Shown one piece after another: positions 46,623-55,230 of a stretch of 64,000 bases of DNA. Both the position numbers and the translations under genes were made by a program. Under the pieces are notes generated by a model that did not search any database, was not told the origin of the DNA, and saw only the letters and a list, made by a program, of their open reading frames with translations. This DNA is from Vallitalea guaymasensis (GTDB lineage: Bacteria > Bacillota > Clostridia > Lachnospirales > Vallitaleaceae). The stretch's first letter is position 1; every line of letters begins with the position of its first letter. The DNA is taken from assembly GCF_018141425.1 (NCBI RefSeq), contig NZ_CP058561.1:3286001-3350000 (forward strand). Direction: 5' to 3'.

Positions 46623-48200
46623 TATATTATTTATCTTATAGATTTTCACTTTCCAATCATATTCCATCATGTACTTAGGTATCCTTATACCATATAGAGA
46701 ATTACTGAACTCATGAATAAGGGTACAATTTTCTTCTATATAATTATTCATTTCATCGTGATAATAATCTTTTCCATAGAGAACATTCCATCTAGGATTT
46801 CTGTTGATGTAATCCAATTCTTCTGTATAGATGATATATTCAATATTATTGGTTGCGATATAATCCCTAAAAGACATATTATTTTCTTCTAAAAATGTGA
46901 GATTTCTATAATCCAGTAATTTATCATTATCAAAATAAAATTCCATATTTAGATTACCTAGAGTTTTAGCATCTGAAGGAATGACACTCAACTCATCTAG
47001 ATATCCATCATAATTGTAGGGCGTATATAACCTTACCTCGTTTAAAGTATAATACGACGATAAAATAATTGATAATCCCATAAAACATATTATTAACTCT
47101 TTTCTATAAGCTACAATCTTACATATTAAGGCAAGAGTAAGCAAATAGAAGAATGGAAAAATAAATATAATATTTGTTTGATTATATCTGCCAATGATGA
47201 TAAAACCAATATTTATACCTATAATACAAGTCAATAATCTAAAAATAGTTAGAGCAGAAAAAGATTCTTTCTTGTTACTATTCTTATTCCCCAAATATTT
47301 AACTAATAAATATAGAATCGATGATATAGTTATGATAGCAAAAATGATAAGATAAGCTTGTATAGGTGGCGTGTAATAAGTACCGCTTATACCAAGATAT
47401 AACTTTTTGTAATAATATGGAATTGTTAATATTTTATCATAAAAGCTAGAGCTTACCCCTAGAGTCTCACCGAAATTAGTATAATGAGTAATAAAATCAG
47501 CATCACCAATAAAACTTAGAATGACAAATATTAATGCAGTAAACCCAGTAGTCATAATTAATGTTATTAGATTACGGAATTTTTTAGTTCTATGGAATAC
47601 GTCAATTATATATAATAATCCAAAAACAACAGCTATAATAAAGCTATTTGGATGAATCCCTACAGATAAACCGATAATAAGTCCAAGTAGAATGTGTGGA
47701 TTTATTTTTTTATTACCCAGTGGCGATAAATAATGATAGAATCCAAGCATAAAGAAAAATACCATAATGCTCTCTTGTCTTGCAAAATGGGAAGCATATA
47801 TGAATTGTATGTTTACACTAAATAATATAGTCAGTAATACCGAGTACATACCATTTTTGAATATTTTGGTGCATATACAATAAAAAAGAATCAACGAAAA
47901 TATACTAAAAATAAGAGAAACCAATCTGACTGCAAAGATGTTATAACCAAAAACAAGTATAAAAGGCATTTGTATCAGATGAAATATTACTTTTATGCTA
48001 TGAGGGAATCTTGGATAAATATTAAAAAATGTTTCAGTACAATAGATTGATTTACTTTCCATCATGTTCCTTGTCAAACCGCTTAACCAAGGTTCATCAG
48101 AATGAACGAAGGGAAAAATTTCTAGACAATTCAAGCTAATAATAAAGTATAATAATAGATAGATAGCAATTATATAAAAATATTTTTTAGAATTTTTCAT
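46617..48200 (-). CDS. GT39-like integral membrane glycosyltransferase
   Basis: A 527-aa protein with 10 or more transmembrane helices. The first extracytoplasmic loop carries an acidic motif followed by aromatic residues (FVHSDEPWLSGLTRNMMES), as in the PMT/ArnT superfamily that moves sugars from polyprenyl phosphate donors. A soluble C-terminal region (about 425-527) follows. GAGGAT supports the ATG at 48200; the frame is open to a TTG at 48224. It may act with the DegT-GT2-ATP-grasp cassette upstream, but it is on the other strand and separated by a transporter pair. Confidence 0.78.
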   Translation of the reverse strand: MKNSKKYFYIIAIYLLLYFIISLNCLEIFPFVHSDEPWLSGLTRNMMESKSIYCTETFFNIYPRFPHSIKVIFHLIQMPFILVFGYNIFAVRLVSLIFSIFSLILFYCICTKIFKNGMYSVLLTILFSVNIQFIYASHFARQESIMVFFFMLGFYHYLSPLGNKKINPHILLGLIIGLSVGIHPNSFIIAVVFGLLYIIDVFHRTKKFRNLITLIMTTGFTALIFVILSFIGDADFITHYTNFGETLGVSSSFYDKILTIPYYYKKLYLGISGTYYTPPIQAYLIIFAIITISSILYLLVKYLGNKNSNKKESFSALTIFRLLTCIIGINIGFIIIGRYNQTNIIFIFPFFYLLTLALICKIVAYRKELIICFMGLSIILSSYYTLNEVRLYTPYNYDGYLDELSVIPSDAKTLGNLNMEFYFDNDKLLDYRNLTFLEENNMSFRDYIATNNIEYIIYTEELDYINRNPRWNVLYGKDYYHDEMNNYIEENCTLIHEFSNSLYGIRIPKYMMEYDWKVKIYKINNIS

Positions 48201-48369
48201 ATCAATTATCCTCGTAATTAACAAAATTTAGTAGTTTGCCTTATTATTCACATAGTTACTATATTATATCACAATAATTAACTAAAATACACGTTATATA
48301 AGGCTAATTAAATAATTGCTATAGATCCAGTAATTATTTAGTTCTATTGAGCTTATAAAATCAAGGAAA

Positions 48370-48432
48370 ATATATTGAACTTATTGAATAGGTGTATAGA
48401 TGTTTAAGTTCAATATATATCACACTATTCAA
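48370..48432 (+). other. Interleaved inverted repeats (possible pseudoknot) upstream of rhodanese genes
   Basis: ATATATTGAACTTA (48370-48383) is exactly complementary to TAAGTTCAATATAT (48405-48418). Between and after them TTGAATAG (48384-48391) is complementary to CTATTCAA (48425-48432), giving an A-B-A'-B' order that can fold as an H-type pseudoknot or as mutually exclusive hairpins. The rest of the gap to 48617 shows no ORF. Confidence 0.5.
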
Positions 48433-48617
48433 CTATCAAATACTATATCAGCAAAACTTATAACCATCTTAAAAATTAATAGTGTATAATTGTATCTATA
48501 AGAAAAAGAGTTGAGATTAATAATTCCCCAGTTTGTATATTATTTAACAATGTTTACTAATATAATCAGAAAGTATTTCTAGCAGTTCTAGTTAGAAATA
48601 TATAGGAGGAGTTAGTC

Positions 48618-49529
48618 ATGAAGTATGGAACTAACCATAAGAGAGGTATTTTACTTCCTCTATTGATTGTGTTTGTTTTGCTTTTTACTTCCTGTAATAA
48701 TACCAGTTATAAAGGAAGTAATAATGTTGTAGAACCAACTGAAGTTAAAGAGGCAATGAATAATAGTGACGTAATTATCATTGATGCAAGATCAGAAGAA
48801 GAATATGCAAAAGGACATCTTGAAGGAGCTATTTGTCTTAATCCAAGCAGCCTTACCATATCTGAACCAATTAAAGGTATGTTAGCTCCAAAAGAGCAGG
48901 TTGAGAAGGTATTAAGTGAAAAAGGAATTTCTAATGATAGTACTTTGTATATCTACGATAATAGCGGCGGGGTATATTCAGGTCGTGTATGGTGGGTATT
49001 AAAAGTCTATGGACATGATAATGTAAAAGTTATCAATAATGGTCAAAGAGGCTTAGAAAAAGCTAAACTTCCTATGTCTTTAGAAGTACCGGAATTAGCA
49101 CCAACTGAATATGTTGCCAAAGAAGCTAACAGCGATATGATAGCTACTATGGATTATGTTAAGACTGTTGCAGAAAATAAAGATAGTAAAGAAAAAATTA
49201 TAGATGTAAGAAGCAAAGCAGAATATGAAGAAGGGGCTATTCCTAACGCTATATTATATCCCCATACAAAAAATTTGTATACAGATGGAACATTCAAGTC
49301 AGCTAGAGATACATTTTTGTTCTATAAGGATTTAGGTCTTGATAAAGATGATACAATCATTCTTTATTGTAAATCATCATTCCGTGCAACACAAACAGCA
49401 CTATTACTTGATGAAGCAGGTTTTAAAAATGTAAAAGTGTATGATGGTGCATGGTTAGAGTGGTCTGCTGGTGATATGCCAACGGAGAAAGAAGAAAAAA
49501 CAGTACCTGACTCCGGGGATGCTTCATAA
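48618..49529 (+). CDS. Lipoprotein with two rhodanese domains
   Basis: A 303-aa surface lipoprotein (lipobox LFTS-Cys). The first rhodanese domain (about 38-155: IIIDARSEEEYAKGHLEGA) has YDNSGG where the active-site loop should be and therefore no catalytic Cys; the second (about 175-290: IIDVRSKAEYEEGAIPNA) has YCKSSFRATQT with the Cys. This is the usual thiosulfate:acceptor sulfurtransferase arrangement. Exported location suggests it handles external thiosulfate or persulfide. Followed 33 bp later by a larger rhodanese lipoprotein. Confidence 0.88.
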   Translation: MKYGTNHKRGILLPLLIVFVLLFTSCNNTSYKGSNNVVEPTEVKEAMNNSDVIIIDARSEEEYAKGHLEGAICLNPSSLTISEPIKGMLAPKEQVEKVLSEKGISNDSTLYIYDNSGGVYSGRVWWVLKVYGHDNVKVINNGQRGLEKAKLPMSLEVPELAPTEYVAKEANSDMIATMDYVKTVAENKDSKEKIIDVRSKAEYEEGAIPNAILYPHTKNLYTDGTFKSARDTFLFYKDLGLDKDDTIILYCKSSFRATQTALLLDEAGFKNVKVYDGAWLEWSAGDMPTEKEEKTVPDSGDAS

Positions 49530-49562
49530 TTATCATGATTTTATTTAAATGGAGGGAACATA

Positions 49563-51368
49563 ATGAAAAAACTTAATAAGTTAGTAGCTTTACTTTTAAT
49601 GGTAGTCATGGTATTAAGTGTTGCAGGTTGTGGTTCTAAGAAAGATGATACTGCAGGATCAATGGATTTAAGTAAAGGTACAGAAAGCAATACAGATACA
49701 ACTAAAGATGATGACACAAAAAAAGATGACGATGCAGAAGCATTTAATCTAGAAGAAGGCATTAATGCTTATTATGCAAACATGCCAGATCATATTTACA
49801 AAATCAATCAAAAAGAATTTATTGATAAAGTAAAAGCTAATGACGATATGGTTGTTGTTGACATCCGTACAGAGGAAGATTATAAGAAAGGTCATGTAAA
49901 AGGAGCATATAATGCACCTTGGGGACCTGCAATCGCTGAGAATATTACAAAAATATCACAGGATAAAGAAGTCTTCATTTACTGTTATTCAGGACAGACA
50001 GCAGGTCAAGCTGTAATGACATTGAACTTAGCTGGTATTAATGCAAGAAGCGTTAACTTAGGATTCAACTTCGGTATATCCAAGGTTGAAGGCTATGAAG
50101 ATGTAATTGAAGAAACAGTTAATGAGTTTGGTTCAGAAACTTATGATGTACCAAAAGAAGTTAAAACTGCATTAACAGATTATTATAATGGTTTAGCTGA
50201 TGTAAAAGATACAAAGTTCAAAAACTATAAAGTATCTGAAGATAATCTAAAAGCCATGATTGATAACAAAGAAGATTTCTATTTATTATCAATCAGAGGT
50301 GAAAAAGATTTTAATGAAGGACATATAGCTGGAGCTAGCAATATACCTTGGGGAGCAGGAATGGAAAAACAATTTGCTACTCTTCCAAAGGATAAGCCAG
50401 TTGTTGTATATTGTTATACAGGACAGACAGCAGGACAGACAGTTGCAGGACTTCGTTTATTAGGCATAGACGCAGTTTCATTAAATGGTGGATTAGGTAT
50501 GGATGCAAATGCCCCACTTGGATGGTCTAATAAAGGATATGAAGTTGTAGCTGATGGTGTAGTTGAAGCAGGCGTTAATTCTTACTTCGCTAATATGCCA
50601 GAACACATTTATAAGATTAATCAAAAAGAATTTATAGAAAAAGTAAAAGCTGACGAAGATATGGTAATTGTTGATATCCGTACAGCAGAAGATTATAAAA
50701 AAGGTCATGTAAAAGGAGCATATAATGCACCTTGGGGACCAGCTATAGCAGAAAATATTACTAAGATATCTCAAGATAAAGACGTATATATCTACTGCTA
50801 TTCAGGACAGACAGCAGGTCAAGCTGTAATGACATTGAACTTAGCTGGGATCAATGCTAGAAGTGTTAACTTAGGATTTAACTTCGGTATTTCAAAAGTT
50901 GAAGGATACGAAGACGTTATAGAAGAAACTGTAAACGAATTCGGTTCAGAAACATATGACGTACCAGAGGAAGTAAAAGCAGCATTGACAGCTTACTATA
51001 ATGGTTTAGCAGATGTAAAAGAAACTAAATTCAAGAATTACAAAGTATCTGAGAAGAACTTAAAAGCTATGATTGATGATAAAGAAGATTTCTATCTATT
51101 ATCAATCAGAAGTGCAAAGGACTTTGAAGAAGGACATATAGCTGGAGCTAATAATATACCTTGGGGAGCAGGAATGGAAAAACAATTCGGTACTCTTCCA
51201 AAGGATAAGCCAGTAGTTGTTTACTGCTACACAGGTCAAACAGCAGGTCAAACAGTAGCTGCACTTAGATTATTAGGTTATGATGCTGTATCACTTAACG
51301 GTGGAATGGGTATGGAAATAAATGCTCCACTAGGATGGATTAATAATGAATTTGAAGTTGTAAAATAA
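49563..51368 (+). CDS. Lipoprotein with four rhodanese domains
   Basis: A 601-aa lipoprotein (lipobox SVAG-Cys, Asp/Lys/Thr-rich linker to about residue 62). Four rhodanese domains occur as a duplicated pair: residues about 70-330 and 335-600 are close copies. Each domain has an active loop beginning YCYSGQTAGQAV or YCYTGQTAGQTV, so all four catalytic Cys are present. The DNA of the two halves is also closely similar, indicating a fairly recent internal duplication of about 795 bp. Probably works with the preceding two-domain rhodanese on extracellular sulfur species. Confidence 0.9.
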   Translation: MKKLNKLVALLLMVVMVLSVAGCGSKKDDTAGSMDLSKGTESNTDTTKDDDTKKDDDAEAFNLEEGINAYYANMPDHIYKINQKEFIDKVKANDDMVVVDIRTEEDYKKGHVKGAYNAPWGPAIAENITKISQDKEVFIYCYSGQTAGQAVMTLNLAGINARSVNLGFNFGISKVEGYEDVIEETVNEFGSETYDVPKEVKTALTDYYNGLADVKDTKFKNYKVSEDNLKAMIDNKEDFYLLSIRGEKDFNEGHIAGASNIPWGAGMEKQFATLPKDKPVVVYCYTGQTAGQTVAGLRLLGIDAVSLNGGLGMDANAPLGWSNKGYEVVADGVVEAGVNSYFANMPEHIYKINQKEFIEKVKADEDMVIVDIRTAEDYKKGHVKGAYNAPWGPAIAENITKISQDKDVYIYCYSGQTAGQAVMTLNLAGINARSVNLGFNFGISKVEGYEDVIEETVNEFGSETYDVPEEVKAALTAYYNGLADVKETKFKNYKVSEKNLKAMIDDKEDFYLLSIRSAKDFEEGHIAGANNIPWGAGMEKQFGTLPKDKPVVVYCYTGQTAGQTVAALRLLGYDAVSLNGGMGMEINAPLGWINNEFEVVK

Positions 51369-51380
51369 TAGATTAGATTT

Positions 51381-51418
51381 AAAAAAACTGTCAGTGAAAA
51401 ATTGCTGGCAGTTTTTTT
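51381..51418 (+). terminator. Terminator of the rhodanese operon
   Basis: AAAAAAACTGTCAG pairs with CTGGCAGTTTTTTT (one mismatch), ending in seven Ts. Confidence 0.88.
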
Positions 51419-51577
51419 GATACACAATAATATTTTTACATACTCAGTTTCTTAATTCTATAGAAATTCATAATGAATAAAATGTATATAATAGCCCCAA
51501 TATGGATAACTTGATAATGAGATATATTTATTATTAAGGCTGAAAGGTTATTAAAAAAAATAAAGGAAGGGAAAAGT

Positions 51578-51820
51578 ATGAAAACTATTATTGGAATTAA
51601 AGTAAGCAATCGACTAGAAGAAGTTGACAGGATGCAGGATATTCTTACAGAACAAGGCAGTATTATCAATACCAGATTAGGATTACATCAAGGAAACACC
51701 TCCAAAGAAGGTATTATCCTGTTAGAGTTAACTGAAGAAACTGAAAGTAAGTGTAGTGAATTAGAGGACTCATTAAAATCAATAGAAGGTATTGAAGTTA
51801 GTAAAATGACTTTTTCATAA
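51578..51820 (+). CDS. Small ACT-like protein, TM1266-type
   Basis: An 80-aa protein. The pattern IIGIKVSNRLEEVDRMQDIL ... RLGLHQGNTSKEGIILLEL ... SIEGIEVSKMTFS matches the short ACT/ferredoxin-like family that includes TM1266, annotated in other genomes as a putative iron-only hydrogenase system regulator. No hydrogenase maturation genes are near, so the annotation should not be taken as function. AAGGAAGGG precedes the ATG. Confidence 0.65.
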   Translation: MKTIIGIKVSNRLEEVDRMQDILTEQGSIINTRLGLHQGNTSKEGIILLELTEETESKCSELEDSLKSIEGIEVSKMTFS

Positions 51821-51915
51821 AAAATAGTATTAAAGGATATAAATAATTAGACAAAAGGTGCAAAATTAATTTTTGTATCTTTTTAATTGCATTAAAATAA
51901 ATCCGAACTTTTTAC

Positions 51916-51944
51916 TTGACATTACTTGGATATCCAAGTATAAT
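51916..51944 (+). promoter_or_regulatory. Consensus promoter of the marR-ABC operon
   Basis: TTGACA (51916-51921), a 17-bp spacer and TATAAT (51939-51944): a full-consensus promoter whose spacer is filled by an operator palindrome. Confidence 0.9.
51924..51939. promoter_or_regulatory. MarR operator 1
   Basis: The perfect 16-bp palindrome ACTTGGATATCCAAGT occupies the -35/-10 spacer. Confidence 0.8.
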
Positions 51945-51952
51945 TTGAATAA

Positions 51953-51968
51953 ACTTGGACATCCAAGT
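51953..51968. promoter_or_regulatory. MarR operator 2
   Basis: ACTTGGACATCCAAGT, the same palindrome with one central change, is centred 29 bp after operator 1, at about the transcription start. Spacing is close to three helical turns, suiting two repressor dimers on one DNA face. Confidence 0.8.
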
Positions 51969-52017
51969 AATTTTATAAATGACATAAGATGAATTATTCT
52001 TGAAAGGAAGTGATATC

Positions 52018-52443
52018 TTGAAGGCTGATAATACATTATATTTAATTGGAAAGGTTAGAGTCTTGATTAATCAATTTATTATCTCAGAGTTAAAGAAGAA
52101 AGGGATAAATGGAATTGTACCTTCTCATGGTAATATAATCCTATCACTTTTAAAAAATAAAAGTTTAACTATGAGTGAACTAGCAGATAAGATTGGCAAA
52201 GATCCATCTACGATAACAACACTAGTTAAAAAATTAAATGATTTTGGGTATACCCAGATGATAAAAGACGAGGAAGACAAGAGAGTCAACAGAGTATCAT
52301 TAACCTCTAAGGGGAAAGAATTAGAGGAAGCATTTATTATTATATCTGAAGAAATACATAATAAGCAATATAATAATATTAGTGACAACGAGAAAGAAGT
52401 TTTTAGACAGGTACTAAATAAGATGATAGACAATTTTAGTTAA
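52018..52443 (+). CDS. MarR family transcriptional regulator
   Basis: A 141-aa regulator. Winged HTH: SHGNIILSLLKNKSLTMSELADKIGKDPSTITTLVKKL, wing DEEDKRVNRVSLTSKG. AAGGAAGTG at 52004-52012 supports a TTG start at 52018. It is the first gene of an operon with a polar amino-acid ABC transporter, and two identical-type palindromes overlap the promoter, so it very likely represses its own operon. Effector unknown. Confidence 0.88.
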   Translation: MKADNTLYLIGKVRVLINQFIISELKKKGINGIVPSHGNIILSLLKNKSLTMSELADKIGKDPSTITTLVKKLNDFGYTQMIKDEEDKRVNRVSLTSKGKELEEAFIIISEEIHNKQYNNISDNEKEVFRQVLNKMIDNFS

Positions 52444-52463
52444 ACCAAAAGGAGGTTTATTCT

Positions 52464-53264
52464 ATGAAAAGAATACTTATGATACTATCCTTAGTATTGC
52501 TTAGTGGATTAATATTATCAGGTTGTAAATCTAAATCAAATAAGGACAATACATTGACTATAGGAATGGAACTGGCATATCCACCTTTTGAAACAAAAGA
52601 TGAAGAAGGTAATCCAACAGGTGTAAGTGTTGACCTGGCAAAAGCATTAGGTGAATACTTGGACAGACCTGTAGAAATTGAAAATATCAACTGGGATGGA
52701 TTAATACCATCATTACAGACGGGAAAAGTAGACGCGGTAATATCTTCAATGACTATAACTGAAAAACGTGGAGAGGTAATTGATTTTTCAGACCCTTATG
52801 CCCATTCCTACCTTGGTTTATTAGTTAATAAGAACTCTAATATAAATGATATCCAGGACCTGAATCAAGAAGGTAAAATAATTGATGTGAAGAAAGGCAC
52901 AACAGGGTATCTGTATGCAACAGAGAATCTTACAAAAGCAAAGATAAATGGACTTTCATCAGAGAATGCATGTGTAATTGAAGTAACACAAGGTAAAGCA
53001 GATGCTTTCATATATGATCAGCTTACCATATATCGCCAAAGTAAACTGAATGAAGAAACAACAGAAGCAATATTGATACCATTTCAAGATAGTGAAAGCT
53101 GGGGAATAGGAGTAAAGAAAGGCAATACGAAATTACTTGATAAGATAAATGACTTTATAAAAGAATTTAAAGATAATAATGGATTCAATGAAATTACTGA
53201 AAAATATCTAAAAGAGGAAAAGGAAACATTTGATGAGCTTGGTTTTCCTTGGTTCTTTGATTAA
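52464..53264 (+). CDS. Polar amino-acid ABC transporter substrate-binding lipoprotein
   Basis: A 266-aa lipoprotein (lipobox ILSG-Cys) of the family-3 solute-binding type: LTIGMELAYPPFETKDEEGN, GVSVDLAKALGEYL, DGLIPSLQTGKVDAVISSMT and DVKKGTTGYLYA. Ligand is probably a polar amino acid or cystine-like compound; the exact one cannot be read. Translated from AAAGGAGG right after marR. Confidence 0.9.
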   Translation: MKRILMILSLVLLSGLILSGCKSKSNKDNTLTIGMELAYPPFETKDEEGNPTGVSVDLAKALGEYLDRPVEIENINWDGLIPSLQTGKVDAVISSMTITEKRGEVIDFSDPYAHSYLGLLVNKNSNINDIQDLNQEGKIIDVKKGTTGYLYATENLTKAKINGLSSENACVIEVTQGKADAFIYDQLTIYRQSKLNEETTEAILIPFQDSESWGIGVKKGNTKLLDKINDFIKEFKDNNGFNEITEKYLKEEKETFDELGFPWFFD

Positions 53265-53273
53265 GGTGAAAAT

Positions 53274-54059
53274 ATGAGACGAACAGATGATAAAAAAGTA
53301 ACAGTTCTTAATAAAGTCATTAGTGCTGCATTAGTCATAGTAATTATAATATTTTTTATGTGGGTGTCCATAAAGGCAATTGATCTGAAACTTGATTTTA
53401 CAACATTATTAGAATATAAGCAGAGACTATGGCAGGGTTTTTGTATGACTATAATAATATCTATAGGAAGTTTATTACTTAGCTTGCTAATAGGCTCGAT
53501 TACTGCCATAGGGCAGAATTCTAGGATCTTGACAATTAGCTATCTATGTAAAATATATATACAGATTATTAGAGGAACCCCACTGCTTGTTCAAATATAT
53601 TTCTTCTATTATATCATCGGTACTGCATGGGGTGTTGATAACAGATATATAGCAGGAATAATCATCTTATCAATATTTGAAGGAGCTTATATCTCAGAGA
53701 TTATTAGAGGTGGTCTAGAAAGTATAGACAGTCAGCAATATGAGATATCAAAAGCTATTGGACTTACACCAAGAAAAACATTTCGATTTGTGACTTTTCC
53801 CATATTGATGTCACGAATATTACCAGCATTGACAGGACAATTTGCCTCTATTATAAAAGATTCATCCCTATTATCTGTAATAGCCTTAATTGAACTGACA
53901 CAAACCATACAAGAAATATCTGCAGTCAATTTTAGAATGTTTGAGAATTATATATTTGTGGGAGCGTTGTATTTTATACTTACCTTTGCAGTGTCCATGT
54001 TATCCAGAATGTTTGAGAGGAGGTACAAACATGAATATAGAGCTAAAAAATATCTGTAA
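53274..54059 (+). CDS. Polar amino-acid ABC transporter permease
   Basis: A 261-aa HisM/GlnP-type permease: QIIRGTPLLVQIYFFYY, YISEIIRGGLESIDSQQYEISKAIGL (EAA loop) and IIKDSSLLSVIALIELTQ. About five transmembrane helices. AAGGTG precedes the ATG; its last 29 bp overlap the ATPase gene. Confidence 0.92.
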   Translation: MRRTDDKKVTVLNKVISAALVIVIIIFFMWVSIKAIDLKLDFTTLLEYKQRLWQGFCMTIIISIGSLLLSLLIGSITAIGQNSRILTISYLCKIYIQIIRGTPLLVQIYFFYYIIGTAWGVDNRYIAGIIILSIFEGAYISEIIRGGLESIDSQQYEISKAIGLTPRKTFRFVTFPILMSRILPALTGQFASIIKDSSLLSVIALIELTQTIQEISAVNFRMFENYIFVGALYFILTFAVSMLSRMFERRYKHEYRAKKYL

Positions 54060-54765
54060 AAATTTTGGTGATAGTATTGTGTTGCAAGATATTAACTATG
54101 AAGATGATATTAATTCTATTGCAATCATTGGTCCGTCTGGCGGAGGGAAATCAACTCTACTCCGAATAATTGGAGGACTACTTACTCCAAGCTCTGGTGA
54201 AATGTACATTGATGGTAAAAAAATAAATTTCGATGAAAAGTCACTTGTTATGCTCCGTAGAAACATTGGGTTTGTATTCCAGTCCAAAGGATTGTTTGAG
54301 CATTTGACAGCTATGGAAAATGTTATACTTCCTCTAATACATACTTTTGGTATAAACAAACCTGATGCAGTCCAAACAGCAGGTAAACTATTTGATAGAT
54401 TTGGATTATCTAGGGAAAAGGATAAATATCCTTCACAACTATCTGGTGGACAGCAGCAAAGGATATCAATAGCTAGATCGGTGGCTATTAAACCCAAATT
54501 ACTGTTATTGGATGAGCCTACGTCTGCCCTAGACCCTGAGTATACTGGTGAGGTTCTAGACATGCTTAATGAATTTCAAAATGATGGATTGGATTCAATA
54601 ATAGTTACTCATGAAATGGGTTTTGCCAAGAATTCATGTGATAAGATTATTTTTTTAGCAGAGAATACAATTTTAGAAAGTGGTAAAAGTAGCAAAATTT
54701 TTAGGGAGCCTAAAACTAAGCAGTTAATAAGATTTTTGGATAAGATTTTAGAGTGGAAAGTTTAG
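54031..54765 (+). CDS. Polar amino-acid ABC transporter ATPase
   Basis: A 244-aa GlnQ-like nucleotide-binding protein: Walker A GPSGGGKST, signature LSGGQQQR, Walker B LLLLDEPTSALDP, switch His in VTHEMGFA. GAGGAGGT (54016-54023) selects the ATG at 54031; the frame is open upstream within the permease gene but without an RBS. Completes the MarR-controlled transporter. Confidence 0.93.
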   Translation: MNIELKNICKNFGDSIVLQDINYEDDINSIAIIGPSGGGKSTLLRIIGGLLTPSSGEMYIDGKKINFDEKSLVMLRRNIGFVFQSKGLFEHLTAMENVILPLIHTFGINKPDAVQTAGKLFDRFGLSREKDKYPSQLSGGQQQRISIARSVAIKPKLLLLDEPTSALDPEYTGEVLDMLNEFQNDGLDSIIVTHEMGFAKNSCDKIIFLAENTILESGKSSKIFREPKTKQLIRFLDKILEWKV

Positions 54766-54798
54766 AATTTAAACTATTTCCTATAAAAATTTTGAGTA

Positions 54799-54926
54799 TG
54801 TAAGTCAGAAAAAATATTTTGTTCTGACGTGGTTTTTGCAAAATAGTATAGGTATATGTTGCTTTTAATTCCCATGGATATAATCACAAAATATTTTTTC
54901 TTCTAAATTGGCATGACTATTGGCTA
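54799..54926 (-). repeat. Palindromic structured element, copy 3 (inverted, core deleted)
   Basis: Read on the minus strand, both ends match copies 1 and 2: TTAGAAGAAAAAA...TTTTGTGATTATAT at one side and ACATATACCTATACTATTTT followed by GCAAAAACC...TTTTTTCTGACTTA at the other. The whole hairpin core of about 130 bp is missing. This shows the element's ends can exist without the core. Confidence 0.8.
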
Positions 54927-54974
54927 TTTTATAGTTTGTTGGATGAAAATGGTGAAACTTTAATTAATATAATA

Positions 54975-55003
54975 TTGACATATTATGATTTATGTTTTAA
55001 ACT
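54975..55003 (+). promoter_or_regulatory. Promoter of the cobalamin-riboswitch operon
   Basis: TTGACA (54975-54980), 17-bp spacer, TAAACT (54998-55003), about 20 bp before the riboswitch. Confidence 0.7.
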
Positions 55004-55023
55004 AGAAAAAAATTGAATAATTG

Positions 55024-55230
55024 GAGTAGGTGGCAATTTTTATTGCATAATAGGGAATCAGGTGCAAAACCTGAACGGTCACGCCGCTGTAATGTGGAGT
55101 AGTTTTACATTAACCCACTGTATTAGTGATAGAAGTTACTTTTTTAAAAATAATCATAATAAGAAGTAATTTTTGATAATATGGGAAGGGGGAGAATTAC
55201 AAGGAAACTAAGTCAGAAAACCTGCCGGTC
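55024..55230 (+). promoter_or_regulatory. Cobalamin riboswitch
   Basis: Canonical parts in order: AATAGGGAATCAGGTGCAAA, ACCTGAACGGTCACGCCGCT, GTAATGTGGA, ACCCACTGTA, GGGAAGGGGG, and the B12 box AAGTCAGAAAACCTGCC (55210-55226). The core CGGTCACGCCGCTGT differs slightly from the consensus CCCGC-ACTGT. It precedes BtuFCD-like and CobN-like genes. Confidence 0.93.

Noticed and set aside
53941-54030. Longer start for the amino-acid ABC ATPase
   Set aside because: The stretch is permease sequence in another frame; the strong RBS at 54016-54023 points to 54031.
54096-54563. Minus-strand reading frame of 155 codons inside the ABC ATPase gene
   Set aside because: Shadow of a clearly recognised ATPase gene on the other strand.
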